Assembly: GCA_944990035.1 (NCBI GenBank)
Contig: CALYLX010000027.1
Coordinates: 32,487-96,486, forward strand
Direction: 5' to 3'
Source: Clitopilus passeckerianus
Taxonomy: Eukaryota > Basidiomycota > Agaricomycetes > Agaricales > Entolomataceae
DNA: 64,000 nt
Shown here: piece by piece, positions 1-11,668 of the stretch
Layout: every line of letters begins with the position of its first letter
How positions within the stretch are numbered: position 1 is the first letter of the stretch
Notes under the pieces: generated by a model
Databases searched by the model: none
Seen by the model: the letters and a program-made list of their open reading frames with translations, nothing else
What the model was told of the DNA's origin: nothing
Translations under genes and position numbers: made by a program

Positions 1-2362
1 AGCGTTATACGAAGAGGACTTGCCAGAGTCAGCTAGCATGGACATCATTGGTGAAGAAGTTAACGAAGGCGAGTCCGACGACGAGGTGGAGGCCGAGCCG
101 GAAAGCGAGCTTCGCCCACCGACTGCCGAGCCGTCGAGTCAAGCTCCTTCAAGCCCGGAGAAGGTGACAATTAAAACAGAGGACCCGGACGTACAGGCGT
201 CTCTCGAGGCTCTTGAAGGCTCCCAGGTCGCAAGTGCAAGCTCGCAGCAGGTTGCCACCCATCCCGTCGACGCCAAGTCAGATGACAGAATGCAGGTCGA
301 CTCCTCCTCTGCACCCCCGGCTTCAAATGCGGCCACCAGTAGCGAAGTAACTTCCAGCGGCACAACGCCCTCGAAATCGTTGTCCAAGGCCCCTTACGCA
401 GCTTTGCGCACCATCCTAGCCTATTCCGACGCAAACGCCCTATTCTTCGACCCATTCTCTATGACTAAATCCGATGACGTACCGGACATCTCCAACATCT
501 CGAATTTAACGGCAATTTTCCCCGATTTGTCAATGTACACTCTTCTTGACACTACACCGGCGCCACCTGCAGCATCCCAGGATGGAAAGAAGAAGTCGGA
601 CAGTCGTAAATATGACAAGGACGACCCATTCCGAAGGGCTGAGGAGATGACATATACCAAGATGTACCCCGCCGAGTCATTCATGCAAAGTAGGGTGACC
701 TTGCTGGGCCCTTTGAAACCAGCGAAGAATTGGAAGGACGGGAAATGGCTCCCACTGCAAGAGGGCCCTAGTCTAGCGGATATCGAAAATCCGTCAAAGA
801 TAACGGAGGAGTGCACGAATGGTTGGTAACTGATATATGTATTAAAGTGATCCCGCTAAGTACTTCCTTCAGCGTTATTCGATCCAAGACCAAGTCACAA
901 TCCGCTCGCTGTACTGGCAATGCAACTTCAAGCGTACTCAGCTCGACAGGACAAGGAGATCAAGAAACGGCCTTCCATGCACTATTGGTCACCAAGCGAG
1001 GACGCCCTGCTAAAGCACCTTATCGACAAATACCAGATTAATTGGGTGTTGATTGCGGAGACCTTCAACTCTTCTCGGCCTGCCATATCAACTGATATTC
1101 GCACCCCTCGAGATTGTATGGAGCGATGGAGAGAGAAATGGATGCCTGGTCGCATGTCTGAGGCGACAGCTACTCCATCCACTACCGAGGATACGTCGAA
1201 TCAGATTACGACCCGTGGCGTCAAGAGGCAAGCAGCCGCAAGCGTTGCCGCCCCTAGTCCTGGGGCTTCCGAATTCATGGGTCAGGAGTCAAGAAAACGA
1301 CGCCGGCATCTCTATCTGCAAGAGGCAATGCGCAAGGCAAGCAAGAAGAGATCCGAGATTGTCGCAAGACAACAAGGTTTGTCGTTCCCCTTCTCAAGGC
1401 TTCCCGCAAACTCGCTCACCCTCATCTCTAGCAAACCAACGAAAGCCCCCGCAAATCCATGAGACGCACGCACAATATGCCAAGCTGCCTCGTCGTACTC
1501 CTGCAGAACTCAGCAGGATGAAGGCAGACAAGGAGGCCCAAGATATCCAGGAGATGCAGCAGCTAGCGCGGAGGAGGCAGGAGGAATTGCATAGGGCTAC
1601 ACTATCTCGTAAGGAAACCCCGTAGCGATCATACCCCGCCTAGCTAAGAATGACCAGACTTTACATCTGGTGGACAAACAGATGCACAAGGGCAGAAGAC
1701 GCCACAACTAACCACCAACCCACTTCAGCGACCAGTAGCTGCTGGACAGTTTGTACCACAGATACGAGGAATGTCCCAGCAGCAGCAGCAACAGGCTAGG
1801 GCAGGGGCCGCTTTGGCAGGTGCTAGTCGGTTGTCCCCTCAACAGCTATTGCAAGCGCAGGTTCAGGTGGCTTCCCAACAACTTCAGCAAGGGCGGACAC
1901 AGCAAGCGGCAACAACAATCCCCCAAACGCAACAAGTGCCACAAGCCCCAGCCCAGATTCAGAACGTCACAACTAATGGTACCGTTCAAGCCAATGCACC
2001 CCATCTATCCCCACCGTTCACAGCTCGTGAAACTACGGCATCCCCTGTCCATGCCTCTCCTCACCATGTTCTAAACAACCAGACTTCAAACTCCCCTCGA
2101 CCGCCTTCTGCCCAAGCCATTCAGGTGCCGCTGCAGCAACCTCAGATGCAGATCAACAATGGTACTCGTATCGGCTACTATATGCCAAATATCCAGGGGT
2201 ACACAGCGGAACAGATTCAGCACGCATTGCGCTTGCAGCAACAGCAACAGTCTCAGGTAAGTATTCAGATGCTATGTGAAATACGTTGCCTGACCCGTGT
2301 GATAGCAACAACAAGCACAAGGTGCTGTCAATTATCAAGCAGCAAACAATGGGACGTCATGA
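1..2362 (+). CDS. EAF1: Eaf1/Vid21-like NuA4 complex subunit, 3' part
   Basis: This is the C-terminal part of a Myb/SANT protein of the Eaf1/Vid21 family, the scaffold of the NuA4 histone acetyltransferase complex in the nucleus. The frame is open at the left edge, so the N-terminus (with any HSA domain) lies outside. Exons read as 2-821, 873-1376, 1432-1608, 1658-2256 and 2306-2362, all phase-consistent. Exon 1 is acidic and then carries the family stretch around FRRAEEMTYTKMYPAESF. Exon 2 holds the SANT domain (HYWSPSEDALLKHLIDKY, then NWVLIAETFNS). The later exons are Lys/Arg-rich and then strongly Gln-rich, typical of Eaf1 tails. The first junction is the weakest: the donor at 822 (GTTGGT) is poor, but it restores frame through the segment beginning LFDPRPSHNPLAVL. 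The other junctions have good GT..AG sites. Confidence 0.8.
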
Positions 2363-2457
2363 ACATGCGGAAATATGATACATTCCATGTTATCATACAA
2401 GCTAATGTCCGAAGTTGCTTCTTCGTCAACGCAAGAGAGTCCAATGTAACATAAACA

Positions 2458-3988
2458 TCAATCCATTAATTCAGACTCTTTGTTGTGATCATTCTTGCTT
2501 CTCTCTTGGTTCGGGTGATGTCCACCGGCTTCCGCTTCCAACGTCGTTGCTCGTTGATTGACCAAGCGCCCCCATTTTTCTATTATCGGTTTGATGATGA
2601 ACTCCCACTCTCTCTTTGCCCATGTTCCGTGTAGCCTTTTGAACTCGAAGACCTCCTGATGACGTTTGCCGCACCCGGCGCACCCGGGATGCTGAGGATG
2701 CCCTCGATTGGTTTCTTTAGATACTTGGGCTGGAGTTGCATCAGGCCACTGTGAGTCGAGGTAGATCTCCGTTCTGATCAAATCCTGGAGTTCAAGATGG
2801 ACGAGTCGTTCTAGAAACATGGCCAAGGCCTCAAAAGGTTGAGGTAGTTTCTGAGATTAACGTGTCGCCAACGAACCTGTCTTGTGGACCCAGGCCACGG
2901 TATCGCCTTTCTTGACCATACCTCTCATAGGTGAGCCACCGCTTCCGTCGTTTGGGAATTGAAAACGAGCAATCATTTGAACTCCACATTGCTTGGTCCA
3001 CTCCGACATTCTTCTCTCTAAATTATCAGTTCTTCCGACCTTGTATTTGACAATATTTGCTTGTGATTCATCTTCGGCGAGTTGTGTTGCTCCAATCAGA
3101 GAATGTAAAGCATACTCGAATAATTAGAGGGTTACCAATGATTTCAAAAATGTAGAGCACTCCGGGCCCGTCGCTAGCGGAAGGGGGTTCAAGCAACTTT
3201 GATTCGATCTCAAATCTAGTTCGTTCTGAGATGTATTTTGGGACTTTTAGAAAAGCTATGCGTCAGTTTTTGACGGACAAGAGCAAATCAAAACCCCTAC
3301 CGACACCATCTACAGGCGGAATGCCAGCCTGGATAGGACTGGCTCCGACCGAATACCTCTGTTCGTGATGCCCGTGCCTCCCACAGAAAACTGTCACTTC
3401 TTTCGGTGGTATCAACAAGATGTCTTGGATCTGGTTTTCGTTGAGATCCACACATGAAGCGCATCGCTGCTGGCCCCTTGTGAATGCACCACAGCGCTTT
3501 CGAGGTAAGAAAATAACGTCCTCCGGTAAATTCAGTAGAGCTCCGGGCAAAAAGCGAGCCTTATTCGGCGTAGACCCCTTGCTAAATGCGGCACAGGCGC
3601 TAGAAATACTCTCGTGCAGATTTGGGCCTGCACTAAACGAGCTAGATGAGGAGGTGAGATCTTCCGGCTTGGGCGGAAGGTCTGGGGTCGACCGAATATC
3701 CTCGTTTGGCAATGGTTGAGAGATGGGTGTTACAACAACCAAGAAAGGATTGTTTGCTATATCCAGACTGGGACCAGGAAGCCCTACACTTTCTGGTCCA
3801 TCTACCGGCGTGGCTATTTTGCCATCCAGCTCTTCCGTTGCAGAGGAACGTCTGCCATTGAGTATTGTACGGGTCCTTTTTGACGAAGATGTAGACGAGG
3901 GGATTGAAGCATCAACGAGGAAACCACAGAGAACTTTGAGGGAATGGGCCACGATCAAATCGAACAGGAGGGAGGATAGCCCAGCCAT
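2458..3988 (-). CDS. GIY-YIG (T5orf172/DUF1766, MUG113-like) protein, copy A
   Basis: Exons on the minus strand are 3988-3301, 3255-3136, 3089-2877 and 2810-2458, giving about 457 residues. The order of parts is: a Ser/Pro-rich N-terminus beginning MAGLSSLLFDL; a Cys/His module (CGAFTRGQQRCASC, then VFCGRH) that resembles a zinc-binding knuckle; the GIY-YIG core (GVLYIFEI, then KYKVGRTDNLERRMSEW); and a C-terminal CAGCGKRHQEVFEF motif. The family is known in fungi as meiotically up-regulated gene 113 / DUF1766; whether it cuts DNA is not established from this sequence. An in-frame TAA at about 4027 rules out a longer first exon, so ATG 3988 was taken, although an upstream spliced exon is possible. 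It has the same domain order as the gene at 5754-7370. Confidence 0.75.
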
Positions 3989-5753
3989 CGAGGCCCAACT
4001 GCCACTGCCAGAAAGACACAAGCTTTAATTCGATGTCGGCGTCCTAACTTATGAATTATCACCAGATCTGTCTCTTGACTCTGGGCCATGGAAACTTCTT
4101 TCCTCAAGAAATACAAGGTCGTTATACATGGATGGTTACAGTTGTCACAACTTGCCAAAGAACGAACTGAAGTTTGACAAGAAGAGGCAAAGGTTTGCCA
4201 TGTGCACTGCGTCACCAAGAAACTGACAATCGGTGGCGTTAGTTGCTTCGGGACATGGTAAGTAGTTCGCGTAGAGTCGTCTTCTAGCAGAAATTCTACG
4301 GTCACTTGTACTTTGACAAGAATAAGGATTCGGGATATGCCGCTCCAAAGAGCCTTTCAGGGACTTGCCGGATGCCCATCGCGAGGCCGAAAGTGCAACG
4401 AAATTGTTATCTCTGGTTCAAGTTGTGCTGTGATCGACTAACCACACTTTACCCTTCTCCAAGCACCTGCCACTCACACAAAGGGTGACTCCAAGCCCCT
4501 ATGATTTGAATTGACTACGTCGTTCCACAGCATGCAGCTGGCAAAACCAAGCCCTGTCATTCCATCCAAAGACGGCGAAGTTATGAGAAATATTTGCAGC
4601 ATGCAATAAAGCTTTGGACCTTTTCATGTTGGGATTCCTGCATGATGCCATATGATCAGACCAGACGACAGATTTGATTGACAAAGTAGCGCCAGGTATC
4701 CCTTTCGAGCTTTGGGAGGTGTAGTCGAGGATCGCAGTTCCACAAACGGCGGAAAATGGATTGGGTGATATTACCAACCCCAGGACCTCACGGAGCCCAG
4801 ACCTCGAGCACAAGGGCAGCTTAGCAAGCGGACCTTTGAGCGGGCGCGCTAGCTGGAATGTACGTTACAGGAGGAAGGGGCCTTTGAAACTATGCCTTGA
4901 ATCGTTTGTGTTTCCTTCACAGCTTGTCTGGATCTCATGTCTGGCTCAATCTCCTACTGGATATCTTTCGTTTGTATTTTCTGAGGATTTAGGACTGCTT
5001 CTCTGCTCGATTTTACTAGAATCTATACGGTTTGATATTATCGGCTGGGGTCAAGCTCGACTCTGAAAATGGATGGCTGCGGATGAGTTACGACAATAGC
5101 AATGTATCGCTATGCCCTAAATAAATGTCCCTGCTGATATCTCAACGAGCCCTATAATTTGATTTGTGTTCAGACTCCGTGTTCTCTACCTCTAAACACA
5201 TCCAGAGCGACATGGTATTGTTGGATACACGGTGGTTGTAGGCATGCTTAAGATGCCAACCTCTAAGGGCTCAGAACATGGAACCCGTGGTGTGTCCGTA
5301 GGCTAGAGAGGACCGGCTTTGAGTTTGTACGAGTCCTTCTAGGCCCGGCGTCTCGAAGGTCACGACATCCATGCTGATGCACAAGCAAGGAGTCGGGAGG
5401 GCGTTTGAAAGTTAAACGTAGCACTCACTGGCAGGGCAATGATGAAGCTTGAAGGCTCACCAAATCTTCGACTGCCGAAATCATACAAAGCAAAGGAATA
5501 GCAACACAGACATGGAGGGTTGTCTGAATAGCGGACAGATTGTCCTATCACCTATGCGCAGGGAAAAACCCCTATTGCAAACTCTGCCAGACTCGGAGCC
5601 ATAGGATACCAACATCAAGACCAAACATGTGTTCCCGTAGGTTCATAAATATGCTATTCTGATATATCTCGAAGAAACAATTCACGTCAGAAGCCCCCTT
5701 CATCCGTGTCAACTGTGGAGACAAGGCCGCCAGCAGTTGATGTTAATAGATGC
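3989..5753. other. Gap between the two GIY-YIG paralogues
   Basis: About 1.8 kb with only short unrelated open frames (the longest about 100 codons on either strand) and no recognisable motif or consistent splice pattern. It must hold the promoter of copy A. I see no remnant of a third GIY-YIG copy and no repeat ends that would mark a transposon. Confidence 0.5.
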
Positions 5754-7370
5754 CTACACAACGTGTTCATCTACGAATCGGCCCCATTTCTCAATGACCG
5801 GTTGTACGATCAGCTCCCATTCTCTTCCTTTGTTCTTGCCTTTCAGGCGAGTGAATTCAAAGATTTCCTTATGCCTTTTGCCACAATCAGGGCATTGCTG
5901 TCTAGCAGTGGTCTGCGTTCCGTTGCTCGAGCCATTGTTAATCTGGGCTGATTTCGGCCAACTAGGGTCCAGGTAGACTTTCGATGTGACCAGGTCGCCG
6001 AGTTCCAGATGGATAAGCCTCTCTAGCGTCAAAATACCCATCAGCATCCAAATTGCCCCCAAGATATAAAGATACTTACCAGCTCTGTAACACCATGCCA
6101 GAGTCTTATTACTTTTAAGAGTACCCTTCAGCAATGGTACAGCCTGTCCGTCATTCGGGTGAAAAAAGCGGAGGACCTGTTTCTTTGATCCACATTGCGC
6201 ATCCCATTCGCTGATTCGCTTTCCAAGGTTGACAGTCCTTCCAACCTTGAGCTTGACTGTATTTATCGGTGGGTCCTCTATAAAGGTAGGCCCATCTATA
6301 TAAGACTTGGGTTGGAAGTGGGTGGTCACTGAAAAACGTACCAATGATCTCAAAAACGTAGATGATTCCAGGGCGGTCTGCTTGAGAGCGCGACTTTGAC
6401 ATCTCAGATATTATGGAGGCTCTCGTGGATGCCTGCATATATTGCGGAACCCATTCTAAAAAGGAATCAGTACGCAGACCGCCTAGAAGGAGTATGAAAA
6501 CTACCATTGAATTTGACGTCGACACTTGGTGTCTTTCGAGACTGAATGTGGGTATTCTGATTCACAATGTCCTGATGTTGTCCACAAAAGACCTCAAAAT
6601 CCTCTCCATCCGTGACTGCGCTTTCGTATGCCCTGAAGAGGGCGTCACTGAGCTTAACCTGGCGTTTGCACGGAAGACCAGCTTTGGTTGTCGCAGCGCA
6701 TTGAACGGTAATCGAGTCCTTCGAAGATGACGTAGTCGCTGAAGCTGCCCTAGGCCTCTTGGGCCGTGGCGGAGTGAGCGAGCTGCTCTGGGTGGACGTG
6801 CTCAAAGCACTATCTGAGGCAGGCCGGTGTCCGACAGAGGGTGCTGATAAGAACGGAGATTGGACATATGGACTAGGAAAGGATGGGCTAGATGCAGAGG
6901 GTGGTTGAAGCGCATACATCATCGTCTGTGACATCTGCCCTGTACCAGGAGGAGATGGCCTATGCACGTTGGATGGTGAGGGCGACGTTGGTTGAGGTGG
7001 ACGCGGCGCCCCATCCGCTGGAGTTGAGTGAGGAGGTCGGAACCCGCCAACAAATTCGGGCTGGTGGGAGTTGCTAGGTCCGCTAGAAAGTGACATAGAT
7101 TGAAAGGACGACGCGAGATGGTCATGATGTGGTGCCGGAAATCCTGAGCTTTGGGGCACTGTGTCATCCTTCTTTGGCGGGGGTGTAGTTGAAGGAGGTT
7201 TAGTGAATTGAGGAACGTCTGGCTTCAGATCCTAGTTCAAGGTAACTGTAAATGCCAGAATCGCGTCGTGAGGGGGCGGGGTTGTGAGCACATACATCGT
7301 CTTCTAGAAACCTGTATAGTTTGTCCTTTGCAAACGCCTTGAACTTGGCTTTGGCGTATTCTGAAGCCAT
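5754..7370 (-). CDS. GIY-YIG (T5orf172/DUF1766, MUG113-like) protein, copy B
   Basis: Exons on the minus strand are 7370-7296, 7231-6505, 6455-6342, 6295-6080 and 6022-5754; the sum is 1401 nt (466 residues). It starts MASEYAKAKFKAFAKDKLYR, then has a Pro/Ser-rich linker, a basic patch (PPRPKRPRAA) that could be a nuclear signal, and the Cys/His module (CAATTKAGLPCKR, then VFCGQH). The GIY-YIG core follows (GIIYVFEI, then KLKVGRTVNLGKRISEWD), then CPDCGKRHKEIFEF near the end. Position by position it parallels copy A, including the introns inside the GIY-YIG core and before ERLIHLEL, so the two are duplicates that diverged mainly at the N-terminus. The five introns-exons agree in phase. The biochemical role is unknown. 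Confidence 0.82.
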
Positions 7371-7631
7371 GGCTAAGGCGTCTGTTTAAGCGTGCAGCAG
7401 ATCGCGTCTCTGTAGTAGCAGACCCAAGGGAATGGTGGGTTCTCGAGTCCAAGGTAGAAATGTCATTGTGGCTTGATCAACGAGGTGCGTGCATAACCAG
7501 AAGCTGTGATCTATGTGGCAGTGCTACTGTATTGCAGCACTGCCACTTGTTAAGTTTGGCCTGCCCTCAGATTCTGCCAGCCTGAACACAGGAATTTGAA
7601 TTCATAAGGGACTTCAAAGTACAGGTTACTA

Positions 7632-8891
7632 CTATCGCCGTCTAGGCGGGCCACGGGGCCTTGCAAACATTGCATTCTCCCCGATAGGAGTAGGGTTTGG
7701 AGTGCCGCTAGAGGTAGGTGGCGCTGAAGTGCCAACCTCCTCCCTCAAATACGCTTCAGTTAGCTCCTCCGGGTTCGAGGTCTCTATTTTCCTTTTTGCA
7801 ATCGTTATTGGCGGTGACAAAGCGGCAAGAATCTCCTTTGCTGCGAGGTATGTCGACCATACCCCGGAGGAGTAAACCATCCTTTCAGTAACCTTTGAAC
7901 CAGATGGACAAGAATAAATGAAGACTAAGAAAGATGCGTGAGTCAGGAGCAGCGGTTAGATATTCTAGTGGCCTAACCTATGTCCCGGTTGGAGCCCGAC
8001 GACAGGGCAACGAAACCATAGCATGCTTGATCTGTGGGAAGGGAGGATCCCACATTGCTAGGAATGGACTCAGAGGAAGACTTCAGGCTCAGCGTTTCGC
8101 TCTTGACATCAACGCTCTACAAAATCAATGTCAGCAAAGTTTATTGGATCCCAAAAGCAAAACGCTGCTCACCAGTACAACAAGCTGAACCCCTTCGTTG
8201 CAGCCCAGCTTCTTGACTGCATCTTCTGCATCTCCGGTCCACTTGAATCCAACGCCAGAGCCAACATGGTTTACTTTCTGATTTGTTCCATAAGAAGCGG
8301 TGGCATTCTCTGCAGCCTTCACAGTAGCCAACTCTTGTTCTCGAGCTGACATTGGTTTTGGAGCAGCAAGATGCCGTTGGTGCGCAGCATACGCTTCGGG
8401 AGTAAGATCTTCCGTTGAAGTTGCGAGCAAGGGCTCGGTGAACAGCGTTGACCCCAGTGCCTTGAGTAGAGAAGTTCTTGACGAAGCGTAAAGCATCTGC
8501 ATTGCAATTATGGCATGGTTTGAAGGCCATTGTAATGCATCCATACCTTGTCCCTCACATTTGACGCGTCAGGAACATAAGAGATCGCCAACCAGTCAGA
8601 TGGTGCTCGCCTCGCAAGGATGTAGGAAGGTATACGATCATCCAGAATTCCAGGTGCCTGTAGAAGTTTGAAGTCCTCTTCAAATGATCCTTTGCACTGA
8701 ATGATCAAATCTTGAACAAGAGTTTCTAAAGGGATAGTACCACCGCCGTGAGTTCAGATCAAGAGAGGTGAATAAAGCAGCAAACCATTGCGGATCGAGA
8801 CTTTTATGTAGCGTGCATTGTCGTCAGCGTTTGCATCAGTGAAAGATGCAGCTAGCTCGTCGGAAATGCCGATACCAGATGTTGCAGACAT
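7632..8891 (-). CDS. TWF1: Twinfilin (two ADF-homology domains)
   Basis: Twinfilin binds actin monomers, caps filaments and helps depolymerise actin in the cortical cytoplasm. Exons are 8891-8786, 8725-8547, 8496-8173, 8116-7978 and 7924-7632, sum 1041 nt (346 residues), the usual length for the family. The N-terminus MSATSGIGISDELAASF and the segment SDWLAISYVPDASNVRDKML match the first ADF-H domain. The second contains GSGVGFKWTGDAEDAVKKL and ends with VFIYSCPSGSKVTERMVYSS, a hallmark of ADF-H domains. The tail is Pro/Arg-rich and ends in RGPPRRR. The start ATG opens directly into the 113-nt intergenic region shared with the PEP7 gene. Confidence 0.92.
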
Positions 8892-9004
8892 GGCTGCGGT
8901 TGGGATAAGATGAAGGCAATAATGAGTCCAAACAGGAATCTCAGCATGATCCCATCAAGTCCTTACTCTCTTCAACGCCAGCGACGACCTTCGCCGGTCT
9001 GACT
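8892..9004. promoter_or_regulatory. Bidirectional intergenic promoter, twinfilin / PEP7
   Basis: Only 113 nt separate the two divergent start codons, so both genes must share or overlap promoter elements. No clear TATA box was seen. Confidence 0.5.
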
Positions 9005-11436
9005 ATGCCTGAGCCTGTTCCCTATCAAGCATATAGGGTAAGTTCACGGGTACAATGCTTGAAGTGACCTAAGGCCTCACAGTTGCTGTTCTAGTCCAAG
9101 CGACATTCACAAACTTTGCAACCACCTAGCCCAGCACCACCGCCACCTCTTTCCCGACCTACAACCTCTCCAGCACCTCGACAAAGGCAGATAAGCCTAA
9201 CACTGAACGGAGAAGTGCCAACTTCAATATCACCAACTGGAGTAGATGCCTTTGCAACACCTCCTCCCCAGCCGTCTTCCGTGGTTCCTGACCCACCCAT
9301 TCCTTCAGCACCGCTTTCGGTAGCGTCTTCCTCGTCCTCACCAAGGCCTGAGGCCTCTACACCGACCGGGAAAAGAGCATCCACATTTAGGCGCGTGGCA
9401 CGGCCAGGTAATCGCCCGTCACTACCTCCATCTCCACTGCTTTCTGGTGGTTCACCACTTGTACATTCGCGCAATGTGTCCACAACATCTCTCGCTAAAC
9501 CACCAACACCATTACTCAAACCTAAAGAGCTGGTTGACTTGCTGCCAGATCCCCAGCAGCGTGCTTTATCTCCAAGAGTCCAAGCCACTTCACCAACTCC
9601 AAATGGACGGCGGGAGTCAGTCCGATCCACGCCTACACCCCCTGCAGCCCTAAGTCCCACCACAAATGGTAGGCATCAGCCAACACAATCTGTTACCTCA
9701 GTGCTATCTGCAATGAGCTTGGAGCCGTCCAGCTCAATACCAACACGCAACCTATCTCAAGGCTCTGATACCACTCAGGCACCTCCGCAGATTGTGAAGG
9801 CGCCAGCTCTACCTCCTACCAAATCCCAAATGCCGTATAGGCCTGGATTCCAGCCTAAGGGACTCTATCGCCACATAACTGATGATTTTGCTGCCCTCCG
9901 GTCATTGAAGCGAGACGGTGCTGGTACCAGTGTGTCCTCTGGGTTCACCAAAGTGGAGAGGATGAAACTCGATAGACGGCTTGGTAAATTGATCGATCTG
10001 CATTTCCCTCTCCCAAACACTCTGAAGGAGAAGGCAAGTGCCACTCCTAGCGGTGGGAGACCAGGCGTTGGGCCCAGGACCAACGGCAAAAGGTTTTCCT
10101 CCCTACGGGAAATCGACTTTCGGAGGATGAGTATCTCCGATGCTAGCGGACTTTTTCGAAACATAGTTGGTGACAATGACTCCAATGCTATCCGAGGTCC
10201 GTTCTTCCGTCATGTCTACCGTACTTAGTAGCCTCACGCTACCCTTTGACAAAAGCTGCAGAACAGGAGATAACACCTTGGCAAGACGACGCTTCCGTCT
10301 CCAAGTGTCCGTTGTGCAGGTAGATGTCTGCGGTTTGTTCTCCTCCAGTCACTCTGACGATACTTCCAGCGCATCTTTCCATCCGTTGACTTGCAGAAAA
10401 CATCATTGCCGCCTGTGCGGCCAAATTATATGTGCTCTACCAATCAAGCCACCGCAAAGGACTCTCCCTTGCTCCTTATTGTTCGTTGTCGACGCAAAGA
10501 CAAGAATAATAGAGGAAGTCAAAGAAGGTGTTGATTACGGAGTCCGGAAAGCCGGTGGAAAACCCGATAAAATGTCAGATGACGACAAATTTCTCAAAGG
10601 TGTCAGGATCTGCAGATCATGTCGACCTATATTACTGTGAGTTACCATCCCCCTTGCAAACAGACTCATATTATCTTATATGGCTTATAGACGACAGCAA
10701 TATGAGCAAGAAGTTCACCATTTACCACTGATAGCTAGACTTCATCAGGTAATCTGAGATTTGCACCCTTGAGAGGGATACTGAACAGATCGTTACGGAA
10801 TAGGTGTTGATTGATTTGGAAAAAGAGATTGAAGACATGCTACACGACGCCGACGAGCTATTCCAACAGAACGGGTAATATCATCCCTCGTGAACTATAC
10901 ATAGATCTAATGCGTCAAAAGGGACTCTGGGGAATCCTCAAGTAAAGAGCGAATTACGTTGAAGAAGCGACTTCTTGACGGTCTTACTCAGTATGACACC
11001 CTCGCCCGTCAGCTGCAAAAGCTACCTGGTCCATATAGTCCAGGTAACTCGCATGATCGGGTCAGAAAGGCTATAATCACTCGGGCTAGCCTATTCTTAC
11101 AGAAGGGGATGGTTGCCTTCAAGGCATGTCCAGGTTTTCTTACCACCTCCCAGACTTACTCACATGATGAAAATAGGCATTACCTTCTCCTGAGCCTGCG
11201 AAGGATGGCTCGAAGAAACAGGCGACACCAACTAATGGCATTAATGCTGATGCCACCCCTCAAACTGACGCCGATACGGACCTGGCGATGGCTCTGCAGC
11301 CCCTACTAGAGCAGGAAGCACTACTGGAAACTTTGTTGAGGAGGCATTGGCTCAAAGAAAGTTCGAGGACGTCAAGACTTTGAAAGGCAACCTTGCTGAG
11401 ATCAGAGCAGAGATAGAGAAGATGGCAGTCATTTAA
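9005..11436 (+). CDS. PEP7: Pep7/Vac1-like (rabenosyn) FYVE protein with an apparent frameshift
   Basis: Pep7/Vac1 tethers endosomal membranes by binding PI3P and Rab5-type GTPases during vacuolar sorting. Exons are 9005-9037, 9095-10196, 10256-10319, 10370-10636, 10691-10748, 10804-10874, 10922-11123 and 11177-11436. The N-terminal 370 residues are Pro/Ser-rich and disordered. The FYVE finger is spread over exons 3 and 4 (WQDDASVSKCPLC, then CRKHHCRLCG, then CRSC). It is followed by coiled-coil and Rab-binding segments (LIDLEKEIEDML; ALQPLLEQEALLE; RKFEDVKTLKGNL). The intron at 11124 appears to start with GC rather than GT. In the last exon the frame changes by one base near 11332-11334; both sides are clearly coding. 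It is either a sequencing error or a real disabling mutation of the last coiled coil. Confidence 0.85.
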
Positions 11437-11668
11437 TGCACCCTGCCGAGCGGCGTATTTTTCGTCCCGTTTGTCGATAGTAGTACCTTATCTCCATCTA
11501 CCCAATGACTCATGAGCTCCGAGTGGAAGCGGGGATGCATATCGCAAAGCTTGCAAGTCTGGTGATCGATTATCGGCATTATAAGCCGCAACGACATGCA
11601 GTGGTGTTCCATCGACGGAATTTACCACATTCCTTCTTTCTCTCAACTTGGACACTTTCCACTTGAGC

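Noticed and set aside
4761..5066. Open frame of about 100 codons between the GIY-YIG paralogues
   Set aside because: Length is within chance for this base composition and nothing in the translation resembles a known domain.
9091..9663. Gly-rich minus-strand frame opposite PEP7
   Set aside because: It mirrors the Pro/Ser-rich plus-strand exon, which continues in phase into a FYVE protein.
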